Source of the DNA: Chryseobacterium gleum
GTDB taxonomy: Bacteria; Bacteroidota; Bacteroidia; Flavobacteriales_D; Crocinitomicaceae
NCBI GenBank assembly: GCA_945897565.1
Contig: CAMDFN010000014.1
Span: forward strand, 1-57,318
Direction: 5' to 3'
Length of the DNA: 57,318 nt
Notes under the pieces: generated by a model
The model's database searches: none
Told to the model about the DNA's origin: nothing
What the model saw: only the letters and a program-made list of their open reading frames with translations
Position numbers and translations under genes: made by a program
Shown here: piece by piece, positions 17,301 through 25,219 of the stretch
How positions within the stretch are numbered: the first letter of the stretch is position 1
Layout of the letters: every line of letters begins with the position of its first letter

Positions 17301-18158
17301 TTTTTGGGGAGCGATACGCAAAAGTTCGCCGCAATAAAGGGTTTTTTCTGTTTGGCTTTCTAGGTAAAGTTCGCTGTGTTCGGCGCTGCGCCCTTCAAAA
17401 TACATTTCGGCTAATTCGGTCAAGAGATTGGCCTCAATAGATGGTGAGTAGGTGTTGAGGGTGAGCCGCCCAGTTGGGCTAAGTATTTGTGCACAAGCAG
17501 CAAAAAGCTGATCAATTTTATCTTCTAGTTTCCACTTTTCACCTTTGACGCCATTGCCCCAAGCGGGTGGGTCCATGAGGATGTAGTTGTATTGATGTCC
17601 GCGGCGCGCTTCTCGTTCTGCAAATTTGAGGGCGTCTTCGAGTACCCAATGGATATTGAGTAGCCGGCTGGCATCCATATTTTGGCTGGCCCAGTTCAAG
17701 ATAGATTTAGATGAATCGATGTGGAAGGTGTCGGCACCTTTGAGCCTGGCCATGCAACTTGCTGCACCGGTGTAGGCAAAAAGATTGAGAAATTTGTCGT
17801 CTGAACGAACATGGGTATCGATGTGCGCCCAGTTAATGGCTTGCTCTGGGAAGAGACCGACATGTTTGAAAGTGGAGGTGCCGAGCACAAACTTTAAACG
17901 GCCATAAGTGATTTGCCATTCTGTAGGGGCGTCGGGCTTGATTGCTTTCCAGCGACCTGTTTTACCTGGGCTTTCTGTGAATTCCCAATGCGCTAATTCT
18001 TTCCATTCAGAAAAAGGTTTGCCACTGTGAAAGTAAGCTTGTACATCGGGCCTAATGGTATATATATTGCCCCAGCGTTCCAGTTTTTTACCACCGCCGG
18101 CATCAATTAATTGGTAATCTGGCCAAGTAGGCGCAATGGTGCGAGGCGGTTGTGACAT
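17295..18158 (-). CDS. Class I SAM-dependent methyltransferase (RlmI-like, probable RNA methyltransferase)
   Basis: A 287-residue cytoplasmic protein. The AdoMet-binding motif I is FLNLFAYTGAASC (about residue 130), with an acidic residue after the next strand (TFHIDSS), and motif IV is ILMDPPAWGNG (about 200). The DPP motif plus the overall order resemble the RlmI/YccW group of rRNA methyltransferases but without the PUA domain at the N-terminus, which is shorter and different here. The target (rRNA cytosine or another base) cannot be assigned. ATG 18158 is chosen because it lies one base after the stop of the upstream membrane-protein gene; a longer frame reaches into that gene. Last gene of a three-gene minus-strand operon. 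Confidence 0.8.
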   Translation of the reverse strand: MSQPPRTIAPTWPDYQLIDAGGGKKLERWGNIYTIRPDVQAYFHSGKPFSEWKELAHWEFTESPGKTGRWKAIKPDAPTEWQITYGRLKFVLGTSTFKHVGLFPEQAINWAHIDTHVRSDDKFLNLFAYTGAASCMARLKGADTFHIDSSKSILNWASQNMDASRLLNIHWVLEDALKFAEREARRGHQYNYILMDPPAWGNGVKGEKWKLEDKIDQLFAACAQILSPTGRLTLNTYSPSIEANLLTELAEMYFEGRSAEHSELYLESQTEKTLYCGELLRIAPQKL

Positions 18159-18159
18159 A

Positions 18160-18741
18160 TTAACGCATTTTAGGGGTTTTCTTGCGACCACCCGTCATTT
18201 GGGCCATGCGCATTTGATTTTTTGATGGCGCCATCTGAAGTTGTTGTTGTAACATCTTGATTTGATCGCGCAACATGCCGTTTTTGTCATGTTTTTTGGC
18301 TTCAGCAAGTAAAGCGAGCGCCTCTGGGCGTCGGCCTGTTTGGGCGCAGATGCCTGCTAAATGCATACGCGCAACAGCGTTGTCTTCTTTTTGACGCAAG
18401 CCAAGACCAATTGCTTTGCGCAACAATTGTTCAGAGACCGCAAAACCAAGTTCTTGTGCGCCAAGCACAGCTTTGAGGTAAAGAATATAGGCGTGTTGCT
18501 TTTTTGGCAACAAGTGCGGGTGTGTAATTTTGTTAATGTGTGCTTTGGCCTTGTCTTGATTACCCACACGCATTTGATTGAGGGCTAAGATCATGTTTTC
18601 ATTTCTAAAAAAGGAAAGGATGATCAGTGCTGTGATGAAAATAAAGAAGATGCCCCAACCCCAGTGTCCGGATACAAAGAGGTAAACATTAAAGAAGGTG
18701 GCAACAAGTGCTAAAACGATGCGGATGATAAATGCGGTCAT
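18160..18741 (-). CDS. Membrane-anchored TPR-like protein, uncharacterised
   Basis: A 193-residue protein. Two hydrophobic segments at about 5-24 and 29-45 (LVATFFNVYLF; GIFFIFITALIIL) are followed by a helical region with TPR-like spacing (AKAHINKITHP, then LYLKAVLGAQELG and MHLAGICAQTGRRPEALALL). The C-terminus is basic and rich in Met and Gln (QMRMAQMTGGRKK) and may be disordered. I do not recognise a characterised homologue. It lies between ridA and a methyltransferase gene with gaps of 3 bases and 1 base, so the three are translated from one message. Likely an inner-membrane protein with its helical part in the cytoplasm (positive charge follows the second segment). Confidence 0.65.
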   Translation of the reverse strand: MTAFIIRIVLALVATFFNVYLFVSGHWGWGIFFIFITALIILSFFRNENMILALNQMRVGNQDKAKAHINKITHPHLLPKKQHAYILYLKAVLGAQELGFAVSEQLLRKAIGLGLRQKEDNAVARMHLAGICAQTGRRPEALALLAEAKKHDKNGMLRDQIKMLQQQLQMAPSKNQMRMAQMTGGRKKTPKMR

Positions 18742-18744
18742 AGG

Positions 18745-19182
18745 TTAAGATTCAATAGTGGCAATACATTTAAGTTCGATGGCAATAGGCGTAGGAAGAG
18801 AGGATATCTCGACGGTGGTGCGGCAAGGCAGGTTGTCTTTGAAGTATTCCGCATATAGCTTGTTGTAGGTATGGAAGTCGCGTTTCATGTTGACTAAAAA
18901 GACAGTGACATCAACAAGCTGCTCCCAACTAGAACCAGCTGCTTCTAGAATGATGCGCACGTTTTCAAATACGCTGCGGCACTGTGCTTCAAAATCAAAA
19001 GTGATGAAATTCCCGTTGTGATCAAGCGTTAAGCCTGGAACACTAGAGTCATTGGCATCAGAGCCCGCAACGCGTGGCCCAACACCTGATAAAAATAACA
19101 AATTGCCCACACGGCGCGCCTGCGGATACAGACCTACTGGTTTGGGAGCGTTGCCTGTAGAGATACGTTCATTTACTGACAT
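18745..19182 (-). CDS. RidA/YjgF-family deaminase, 2-aminomuconate-deaminase-like branch
   Basis: A 145-residue RidA-family protein. RidA members hydrolyse reactive enamine/imine intermediates to ketones and ammonia. The conserved Arg is in PCRTTVEISSLP near the C-terminus. The segments NLLFLSGVGPRVAGS and VNMKRDFHTYNKLYAEYF fit the branch that contains 2-aminomuconate deaminase better than the short RidA itself. No other kynurenine or aromatic-degradation gene is present, so a general imine-deaminase role is as likely. ATG 19182 was preferred over an upstream TTG (19200). A perfect -7 box (19198-19205) overlaps that TTG, so transcription probably starts after it, supporting the shorter form. 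First gene of the minus-strand trio. Confidence 0.82.
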   Translation of the reverse strand: MSVNERISTGNAPKPVGLYPQARRVGNLLFLSGVGPRVAGSDANDSSVPGLTLDHNGNFITFDFEAQCRSVFENVRIILEAAGSSWEQLVDVTVFLVNMKRDFHTYNKLYAEYFKDNLPCRTTVEISSLPTPIAIELKCIATIES

Positions 19183-19197
19183 TTCACGGAATTTACG

Positions 19198-19205
19198 CAA
19201 ATATA
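19198..19205 (-). promoter_or_regulatory. Promoter -7 box TATATTTG
   Basis: Read on the minus strand this is a perfect TAnnTTTG, 15 bases before ATG 19182 of the RidA-like gene. It overlaps the possible upstream TTG start, which argues against that start. It would drive the RidA, membrane-protein and methyltransferase genes. Confidence 0.55.
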
Positions 19206-19284
19206 AGGAAAGGCGAGCGATTTAAGCCGAACTCGGGTGTAAACCCTAGCGAAAAGAACAGATTATTCATTAATTTCGTAGGGC

Positions 19285-20250
19285 ATGAGCAGCGCAAGCC
19301 ACATAGAACTTTCTCTAGTCATTCCTACTTTCAACGAAGAGGGCAATGTACAACGTCTGTATGAACAAATTAAGGTTGTTTTAGCCCAACTGCATATAGA
19401 CGCTTACGAAGTCATTTTCATAGACGACGGCAGCTCAGATGCTTCGCTACAACGCATTGAGGAGTTGCGCAGCCAAGATACACGCGTTCATTACCTGCAA
19501 TTTAGCCGAAATTTTGGTCACCAACATGCGCTCAAGGCAGGGCTAGACTACGCCCGCGGTGCTGCCGTTATTAGCCTCGACGCCGACCTTCAGCACCCAC
19601 CCGCACTCATCGCCGATATGGTTCAGCTTTGGCGCAATGGCGCCGAGGTGGTTTATACGCGCCGCCAGGATAAACAAAATGTGAGCTTTTTCAAGAAAAT
19701 AAGCGCAAAAGCCTTTTATTGGTTGGCCAATCACTTATCAGAAGTACCAATTGAAGAAGGTACCGCCGATTTTCGTTTACTCGACCGCAAAGTAGTGAGC
19801 GCTATCAAATCCTTCAAAGAATCACATCTTTTTTTGCGCGGTCTCATTCCAACACTTGGCTTCAAGCAGGTGGCCCTAGATTACGAGCCCGCAGCCCGCT
19901 TCAGCGGCCAAAGCAAGTATTCGCTTTCCAAAATGTTTCATTTTGCCATTAATGGCATTACCTCTTCTAGTGCTAAACCGCTTTATTTTTCCATCTACTT
20001 AGGCCTCTTTTTTGCCTTTTTGGCGTTTGTCTACGGATGCTACGCCATTTACATCGCGGTATTTACCAATGCAGCCATCACCGGTTGGACATCCTTAATT
20101 GCATCGGTCTTGTTTATTGGCGGCATTCAAATGATATTGATCGGTATTGTTGGTATTTATTTAGGCAAGCTTTTTGTGCAAAGCAAGCAGCGCCCCACCT
20201 ATATCATCAAAACCGAAACCCTCACCTCAGCTGCTCACCATGAAGTTTAA
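19285..20250 (+). CDS. Family 2 glycosyltransferase, DPM1/GtrB-like
   Basis: A 321-residue membrane-attached glycosyltransferase. The GT2 core is at residues 8 to about 225: SLVIPTFNEEGNV, IFIDDGSSD, RNFGHQHALKAGLD and the metal/nucleotide motif SLDADLQHPP. Two C-terminal membrane segments follow (about 233-262 and 270-298: YLGLFFAFLAFVYGCY; SVLFIGGIQMILIGIVGIY). This layout is that of enzymes that move a sugar from a nucleotide onto polyprenyl phosphate (GtrB, ArnC, DPM1). The lipid-linked sugar would then be used for glycan or protein glycosylation. The gene overlaps the start of porZ by 11 bases. A near-consensus TAATTTCG lies at 19271-19278, six bases before the ATG. Confidence 0.85.
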   Translation: MSSASHIELSLVIPTFNEEGNVQRLYEQIKVVLAQLHIDAYEVIFIDDGSSDASLQRIEELRSQDTRVHYLQFSRNFGHQHALKAGLDYARGAAVISLDADLQHPPALIADMVQLWRNGAEVVYTRRQDKQNVSFFKKISAKAFYWLANHLSEVPIEEGTADFRLLDRKVVSAIKSFKESHLFLRGLIPTLGFKQVALDYEPAARFSGQSKYSLSKMFHFAINGITSSSAKPLYFSIYLGLFFAFLAFVYGCYAIYIAVFTNAAITGWTSLIASVLFIGGIQMILIGIVGIYLGKLFVQSKQRPTYIIKTETLTSAAHHEV

Positions 20251-22567
20251 ATATCTGCTTCTCTTTCTGTTGCTCGCTTTTGGCCGTATGGCCAATGCAC
20301 AAATCCCTATGGGCACCTGGAAGTACCACGTGGCGAGTGCAAAGGCTATCGATATTGTTTCGGATGGCGAACGTATTTTTACAGCACTTGAAAACGGCCT
20401 CTACATTTACAACCCATACACCGAAGAAGGTGTCTTGAAAACTGCACTGAATGGTTTGTCTGACATCCAAATCTCCTGTTTATACCACGACGCCATCGGC
20501 AACGCCACATACATCGGCTATGCCAACGGCAATATCGACAAATGGCAAGCAGGTAAAATCACCAATTTACCCGCAATCAAATTGGCACAAATCACCAATT
20601 CAAAGCGGATCAATCAGTTTGAGCGCAATGGCGCTTACATTTATGTGGCCAACGACTTCTCTATCGTTTTGATCGACGTTGCCAAAGAAGAAATCAAAGA
20701 CACTTACTATCCATCAAACGGGCTCGAAGCCATTGTAGACGTAGCGCTCACCCAAGACTCCATCTTTGCGCTCACCTCAACACAGATGCTCAAAGGACTG
20801 CGCAGCAACCCCGCCTTGCCAGACTACTCACAATGGGATCGCGATTTGCGGTTTCCGTATCAAGCCACAAATAAATACCGCGAGCTGCAAACGATCAATC
20901 AGCAATTTTGGGTCTTGCGCTCCAATGATGCTTATGGTCAGGATTCCGTTTTCCGTTTGAAAAACGACATATTGGTCAATGTCATCAATGAGCCATTTAG
21001 CTATGAAATCAATAGTATCCAAAATGTGGGTTCTCAAATTTCTGTTTCTATAGATGGCGGGTTTTTAAATTACAATGCAGATGGGCTGCAATTGAGCGCC
21101 TATTCTGCAAGTTTGCTCGACCGCTGGATCAATCCTTCACGCGTTTGTCAACTCGGCAACTCTTATTGGAGTGCAGACCAAGCATGGGGTCTGCAAGAGC
21201 ATCCGAATGCATACACCTGCAAACGATACCCAATTGAAGGTCTGGCCAATACGTTCGTATATACTATGGATTGGCAAGAAGGTGTTTTAGCTGTTGGCTC
21301 GGGTAGGTTGGAGGCGGAAATTGCACCAGCATTTACGCGCAATGGCATTCATATCCTCGAAGACAACCAATGGCGCTTTCACAATACCCCAAAAGTAACT
21401 TCCTGGGACTACAACAAAATGTGGGATTTCATCTCCATTGCCGTGAACCCTAAAAACCCAAAAGAAATAGCGACAGGCACTTATTCATTTGCTCCGTTAA
21501 CGCTCTTCAACGAGTCCGACTCACTTGTTTTTGACCAAACTAATTCACCTCTTGAGCCTGTTTCAATTGGCAACGGTTGGTCTTTGATATCGGGGCTTAA
21601 GTTTGATTCGAAAGGCAACTTATGGGTGGCAAACGGCTATACCGATCGCCCCATCAAAATGCGCCAGTCCAATGGCATTTGGGCGAGTTATTATTTGGGC
21701 ACAGGCGCTTCCAATAAGCAAACAACAAAACTAGAAATCGACTTTCAAGACAATATTTGGATGGGAACCTACGCCAATGGACTCGTTGGTTTACAGCACC
21801 AAGGCACCCTAGACGACCCCAGCGACGACAAATACATTCAACTCACCACCGGTGAATTACTCGGCAATCTTCCGTCTAACAAAATCACCGCATTGGCCGC
21901 AGATTTTGACGGAGAGCTCTGGATTGGCACCGATGCTGGCTTTGCGGTCATGTACAACGCCAATGGTAGCTTTGCTGCGGGTGCAGGTAATTACGACGCG
22001 CAGCGCATCCTCATTCCCTTTGAAGGCAATTACGAAGAAGTACTTGGCGATGCCAGTATTACAGACATTGAGGTGGATGGCGGCAACCGCAAATGGTTTT
22101 CTTTGGCTAACGCAGGTTTGGTCTTGCTCTCTTCAGACGGCACTCAAATTATTGCGCAATACACCGAAGACAACTCCCCCTTAATTTCCAACACCATCTA
22201 CGATATCGAAATCGATCAGCAAACAGGTGAACTTTATATCGTTACCGATAAGGGCTTGGTTTCTTTTCGCATAGATGCTACCTATGAAGATCCGAGCTAC
22301 GAAACGCTTAATGTTTTCCCCAATCCGGTAAAGCCCGATTATTTTGGCCCTATCACCATTCAAGGGATCCGCTACAACTCTGACGTCAAGATTACAGATG
22401 CAGGCGGTAATTTGATTTATAAAACCCTATCCAATGGAGGCACTGCAACTTGGAACGGACAAAACCTAAATGGTGAAAAAGTGCCTACCGGCGTTTATTT
22501 CTTCTGGACCGCCAATAATTATCAAGGCGGCGAGCGCAAAGTGGCCAAAGTACTTGTCATCCGCTAA
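20240..22567 (+). CDS. porZ: PorZ, T9SS cell-surface component (propeller protein with type A CTD)
   Basis: A 775-residue exported protein with a signal peptide (MKFKYLLLFLLLAFGRMANAQ) and the PorZ-type opening IPMGTWKYHVA just after the cleavage site. The body is made of seven-bladed-propeller-like repeats (for example ERIFTALENGLYIYN, GNLWVANGYTDRPIKM, GELWIGTDAGFAVMYN). The last 85 residues are a type A CTD (VFPNPVKPDYFGPITI; VPTGVYFFW). Length agrees with Porphyromonas PorZ (about 776). PorZ works with PorU, PorV and PorQ at the cell surface, where cargo CTDs are cleaved and replaced by anionic LPS; PorZ binds that LPS. ATG 20240 was chosen since earlier in-frame codons lie inside the glycosyltransferase gene and would spoil the signal peptide. 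Confidence 0.85.
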   Translation: MKFKYLLLFLLLAFGRMANAQIPMGTWKYHVASAKAIDIVSDGERIFTALENGLYIYNPYTEEGVLKTALNGLSDIQISCLYHDAIGNATYIGYANGNIDKWQAGKITNLPAIKLAQITNSKRINQFERNGAYIYVANDFSIVLIDVAKEEIKDTYYPSNGLEAIVDVALTQDSIFALTSTQMLKGLRSNPALPDYSQWDRDLRFPYQATNKYRELQTINQQFWVLRSNDAYGQDSVFRLKNDILVNVINEPFSYEINSIQNVGSQISVSIDGGFLNYNADGLQLSAYSASLLDRWINPSRVCQLGNSYWSADQAWGLQEHPNAYTCKRYPIEGLANTFVYTMDWQEGVLAVGSGRLEAEIAPAFTRNGIHILEDNQWRFHNTPKVTSWDYNKMWDFISIAVNPKNPKEIATGTYSFAPLTLFNESDSLVFDQTNSPLEPVSIGNGWSLISGLKFDSKGNLWVANGYTDRPIKMRQSNGIWASYYLGTGASNKQTTKLEIDFQDNIWMGTYANGLVGLQHQGTLDDPSDDKYIQLTTGELLGNLPSNKITALAADFDGELWIGTDAGFAVMYNANGSFAAGAGNYDAQRILIPFEGNYEEVLGDASITDIEVDGGNRKWFSLANAGLVLLSSDGTQIIAQYTEDNSPLISNTIYDIEIDQQTGELYIVTDKGLVSFRIDATYEDPSYETLNVFPNPVKPDYFGPITIQGIRYNSDVKITDAGGNLIYKTLSNGGTATWNGQNLNGEKVPTGVYFFWTANNYQGGERKVAKVLVIR

Positions 22568-22568
22568 T

Positions 22569-23171
22569 ATGGTAGGTTTTGACTTTCTATCTCCCTTATT
22601 GGAATTGACTGCCGCTATTTTGGGCTTCATTTATGTCTACCTTATTGCTACTGAAAAGTCTGTAGGCTGGATTTTCGGTATTGCCAGTGCATTTTTATAT
22701 GCTTTGTTTTTCTATCGCATGCACACGTGGGGCTTGTTTAGCCAGCAAATTGCGTATATCTTTCTTGGTTTTTATGGCTTGGCCACTTGGTCAGCCAAAA
22801 AAGAAGCCTTGCCCATTCGATCAATAGGTAAATCGATCTGGATTTGGATCTTTGGCAGCATCTTGCTCGGACTTTTGTTCTTATATTTCGTCTTGTGGCT
22901 TCAGCATGGGATCAAATTACAGTTCTCGATACACTTCTTTATGGCCTGGCGCGAAGCACTAGACGCACAGTTTTTTGTATTTTCTTTACTCGCCACTTGG
23001 CTCACCACTAGAAAAGTGCTGGAAAACTGGCTGGTCTGGATTGTCGTCAATATCGTCGGGGTTATTTGGTTCAGTACCGAACATTGGTGGTCTACCGCTA
23101 TTTTGTATTTCGCCTATCTTTTACTTGCTTTTAATGGCTTTAGAAAATGGAAAAGAGCGCTCTCCGTATAG
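22569..23171 (+). CDS. pnuC: PnuC-family transporter, probable nicotinamide riboside uptake
   Basis: A 200-residue inner-membrane protein with about seven hydrophobic segments. The segment ATEKSVGWIFGIASAFLYALFFYRM and the following GLFSQQIAYIFLGFYGLATW region are the conserved PnuC substrate-binding part (GW.FGI, Q, Y/W). PnuC proteins are facilitators that move unphosphorylated vitamins inward, trapped by a cytosolic kinase. Since the next gene, overlapping by 25 bases, encodes a NadR-type ribosylnicotinamide kinase, nicotinamide riboside is the likely substrate rather than thiamine or riboflavin. The ATG at 22569 follows the porZ stop by one base; porZ, pnuC and the kinase gene are probably one transcript. 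Confidence 0.85.
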   Translation: MVGFDFLSPLLELTAAILGFIYVYLIATEKSVGWIFGIASAFLYALFFYRMHTWGLFSQQIAYIFLGFYGLATWSAKKEALPIRSIGKSIWIWIFGSILLGLLFLYFVLWLQHGIKLQFSIHFFMAWREALDAQFFVFSLLATWLTTRKVLENWLVWIVVNIVGVIWFSTEHWWSTAILYFAYLLLAFNGFRKWKRALSV

Positions 23172-23653
23172 CATTTACAGGTCCGGAGTCTTGCGGCAAA
23201 ACGACCCTTGCTGTTTGGCTTTCTTCGTTTTTAGAACTTCCATACATCGCCGAATATGCCAGAACATACCTCTCTGAAAAAACCGATTATCGGCAAGAAG
23301 ATTTAGACCTGATGGCCACCAAACAGGTAGCATTATGGCCCAACGGTGGCCTGATTGCCGACACCGAAATGCATGTGTTTGAAATTTGGTCTCAAGTAAA
23401 ATATGCTGAGGTGAGTCCTGCTATTTCAACCCTCTTGTCTTTACAATACTTTGATCATTATTTTCTATGCGCCCCTGATATTCCTTGGCAAGCAGACCCG
23501 CTCAGAGAAAACCCCGACAATCGGCAAGAACTTTTTGAGTTGTACAAACAAGAACTTGAACGCAAAGAGCGCCCCTACACTATTTTAAGAGGGCACCTTC
23601 AAACGCGTCAAGAACTGATAAAAGTCAGGGTTTTGAGTCTTATGAATGCCTAA
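23147..23653 (+). CDS. NadR-type ribosylnicotinamide kinase (AAA/P-loop)
   Basis: A 168-residue P-loop kinase with Walker A GPESCGKTT at residues 12-20, PYIAEYARTYL (the family's ligand-contact helix) and DIPWQADPLRENPDNRQEL (lid). This is the C-terminal domain of NadR alone, without the NMN adenylyltransferase domain or the repressor domain. It would phosphorylate nicotinamide riboside to NMN in the cytoplasm; a separate adenylyltransferase such as NadD must complete NAD synthesis and is not in the window. The gene begins 25 bases before the pnuC stop. Its own TAA stop is also the first part of the -7 box of the next gene. Confidence 0.86.
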   Translation: MEKSALRIAFTGPESCGKTTLAVWLSSFLELPYIAEYARTYLSEKTDYRQEDLDLMATKQVALWPNGGLIADTEMHVFEIWSQVKYAEVSPAISTLLSLQYFDHYFLCAPDIPWQADPLRENPDNRQELFELYKQELERKERPYTILRGHLQTRQELIKVRVLSLMNA

Positions 23654-23658
23654 CTTTG
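23651..23658 (+). promoter_or_regulatory. Promoter -7 box TAACTTTG, sharing the upstream stop codon
   Basis: A perfect TAnnTTTG whose first three bases are the TAA stop of the ribosylnicotinamide kinase gene. ATG 23663 of the SCO1 gene follows after four bases, so the transcript probably starts at or next to the ATG. Confidence 0.6.
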
Positions 23659-23662
23659 CCTC

Positions 23663-24331
23663 ATGAAACGGATCCTATTTTTAGCTGTATTTTTCCTCAT
23701 TTTGGTGCCCATTGGTTACTATTTCTTAAGTGATCAAAACAAATCAAAACCGCTTCCCGTGATCAATCCTATTGATGTACAACAAGAAATGGTCGACCCC
23801 GAAATGTTGCGTATGGGCAAAGGACACCGCATTGGGGCGTTTCGCTTTGAAAACCAAGACGCAAAATGGATTACCAATGCAGACATGAAAGGCAAAGTGA
23901 GTGTGGTAGAATATTTCTTTACTACGTGTAAGAGCATTTGCCCAATTATGAATACCCAAATGCAGCGCATTCAGCGCAAGTTTGCCAACGAGCAAAAAGT
24001 GCGCCTATTTAGCTTCACCGTAGACCCCGCCACAGATACAGTTGCCCAAATGAAGCGCTGTGCAAGTGCGCACAAAGCCAAAGCTGGGCAATGGCATTTT
24101 TTGACCGGTGAAAAAGCAGATTTATACACCTTGGCCAGACGCTCTTTCTTTGTCTTGAAACCAGCTGAGGCACAGAATTTAGGCGATGCCGGCAGTGATT
24201 TCATCCATACCAATAATTTTGTTTTGGTTGACCAACAATTGCGCATTAGGGGCTACTACGACGGCACTAATCCTAAGGAAGTTAGTCTGCTCCAAGTACA
24301 TATCGCGCAACTGCTCGCAGCGCCTCAATAA
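23663..24331 (+). CDS. SCO1/SenC-family copper chaperone / thioredoxin-fold protein
   Basis: A 222-residue protein with an N-terminal membrane anchor (residues about 4-23) and a thioredoxin-fold domain facing the periplasm. The copper/redox motif CxxxC is C89-K-S-I-C93-P in YFFTTCKSICP, and the third copper ligand is H182 in DFIHTNNFVLVD. FSFTVDPATDTVAQM is the usual middle motif. SCO proteins help assemble the Cu(A) centre of cytochrome c oxidase or regulate thiol redox state. No oxidase genes are nearby. A TAnnTTTG box four bases before the ATG suggests an independent, leaderless transcript despite the tight upstream neighbour. Confidence 0.88.
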   Translation: MKRILFLAVFFLILVPIGYYFLSDQNKSKPLPVINPIDVQQEMVDPEMLRMGKGHRIGAFRFENQDAKWITNADMKGKVSVVEYFFTTCKSICPIMNTQMQRIQRKFANEQKVRLFSFTVDPATDTVAQMKRCASAHKAKAGQWHFLTGEKADLYTLARRSFFVLKPAEAQNLGDAGSDFIHTNNFVLVDQQLRIRGYYDGTNPKEVSLLQVHIAQLLAAPQ

Positions 24332-24349
24332 AGGCATTTTCTTTTTGCC

Positions 24350-24357
24350 TATCTTTG
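24350..24357 (+). promoter_or_regulatory. Promoter -7 box TATCTTTG
   Basis: A perfect TAnnTTTG seven bases before ATG 24365, in the 33-base gap after the SCO1 gene. It would drive the coupled set pseudouridine synthase, two envelope proteins and pth. A -33 box is not clear. Confidence 0.55.
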
Positions 24358-24364
24358 TACCCAA

Positions 24365-25219
24365 ATGAGACAACCAAAAAAAACAGGTGCAAAACCTAAA
24401 GTAAGCGGCACCAAAGACGCACCAAAGGTGAGTGCCCGTGACAAGCGCAAATACATCGATTACAAAATCAAAGTCAAAAAAGGCGACCCCTTGCCTAGTT
24501 TCCGCGAAGATGCCATTCGCCTCAATAAGTTTTTATCCAATGCCGGTATTTGTTCGCGTCGCGAGGCAGATGTCCTCATTGATACAGGAGTGGTCTCTAT
24601 TAACGGCGTTATCGTCACCGAAATGGGCTATAAAGTAAAGCCCGGAGATGTCGTTCAGTATGATGGCGAAACCATCACTACCGGTACCAAGCGTTATGTT
24701 TTGCTCAACAAACCAAAAGGCTATATCACCACCTTAGACGACCCGCGTGGACGCAAAACCGTCATGACCCTCGTGAGCAAAGCTTGCCGTGAGCAAATTT
24801 TCCCAGTGGGCCGAATGGAACGCGAAACCACCGGTCTTATGCTCTTTACCAATGACGGCGACATGATGAAAAAACTCATGCATCCCCGTTACCACGCACG
24901 CAAAATTTACCACATCGAGACCAACAAAGCAGTTGCCCGCGAAGACATCGAAAAAATGACGCGTGCCGTTGACCTTGATGACGGTCGATTTAAAGCGGAG
25001 GCTGCAAGTTTTGTGGAGGGCGGAGCGAGTAATGAAATCGGCGTAGAAATCCGTTCGGGCAAAAACCAAGTCGTGCGCCGCATGATAGAGGCGCTCGGTT
25101 ATCAAGTCGTCAAACTAGACCGCGTTGTATATGCTGGTCTCACTAAAAAAGATTTACCGCGTGGCTATTACCGCCACCTTACTGAACAGGAAGTTGCGTT
25201 TTTAAAAATGTCCAAATGA
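24365..25219 (+). CDS. RluB/RsuA-family pseudouridine synthase with Glu at the catalytic Asp position
   Basis: A 284-residue protein. A basic N-terminal tail of about 55 residues precedes an S4 RNA-binding domain (RLNKFLSNAGICSRREAD, about 57-115) and the pseudouridine synthase domain (about 118-284: YVLLNKPKGYITT; FPVGRMERETTGLMLFTNDG; RSGKNQVVRRMIEALGY). In RsuA/RluB/RluE/RluF the motif is GRLDxxTxGL with an essential Asp; here it reads GRMERETTGL, placing Glu (residue 152, codon GAA at 24818) there. All the other motifs are intact. By family it would isomerise a uridine in 23S or 16S rRNA; whether it is active with Glu is uncertain. Its stop overlaps the next start (ATGA). Confidence 0.84.
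   Translation: MRQPKKTGAKPKVSGTKDAPKVSARDKRKYIDYKIKVKKGDPLPSFREDAIRLNKFLSNAGICSRREADVLIDTGVVSINGVIVTEMGYKVKPGDVVQYDGETITTGTKRYVLLNKPKGYITTLDDPRGRKTVMTLVSKACREQIFPVGRMERETTGLMLFTNDGDMMKKLMHPRYHARKIYHIETNKAVAREDIEKMTRAVDLDDGRFKAEAASFVEGGASNEIGVEIRSGKNQVVRRMIEALGYQVVKLDRVVYAGLTKKDLPRGYYRHLTEQEVAFLKMSK

Noticed and set aside
19235-19246. GGGT-GTAA-ACCC hairpin upstream of the glycosyltransferase
   Set aside because: A four-base-pair stem with no T run; too short to call a terminator or operator.
22470-22568. Longer start for pnuC inside porZ
   Set aside because: The added residues are hydrophilic and overlap the conserved porZ sorting domain; ATG 22569 follows the porZ stop directly.
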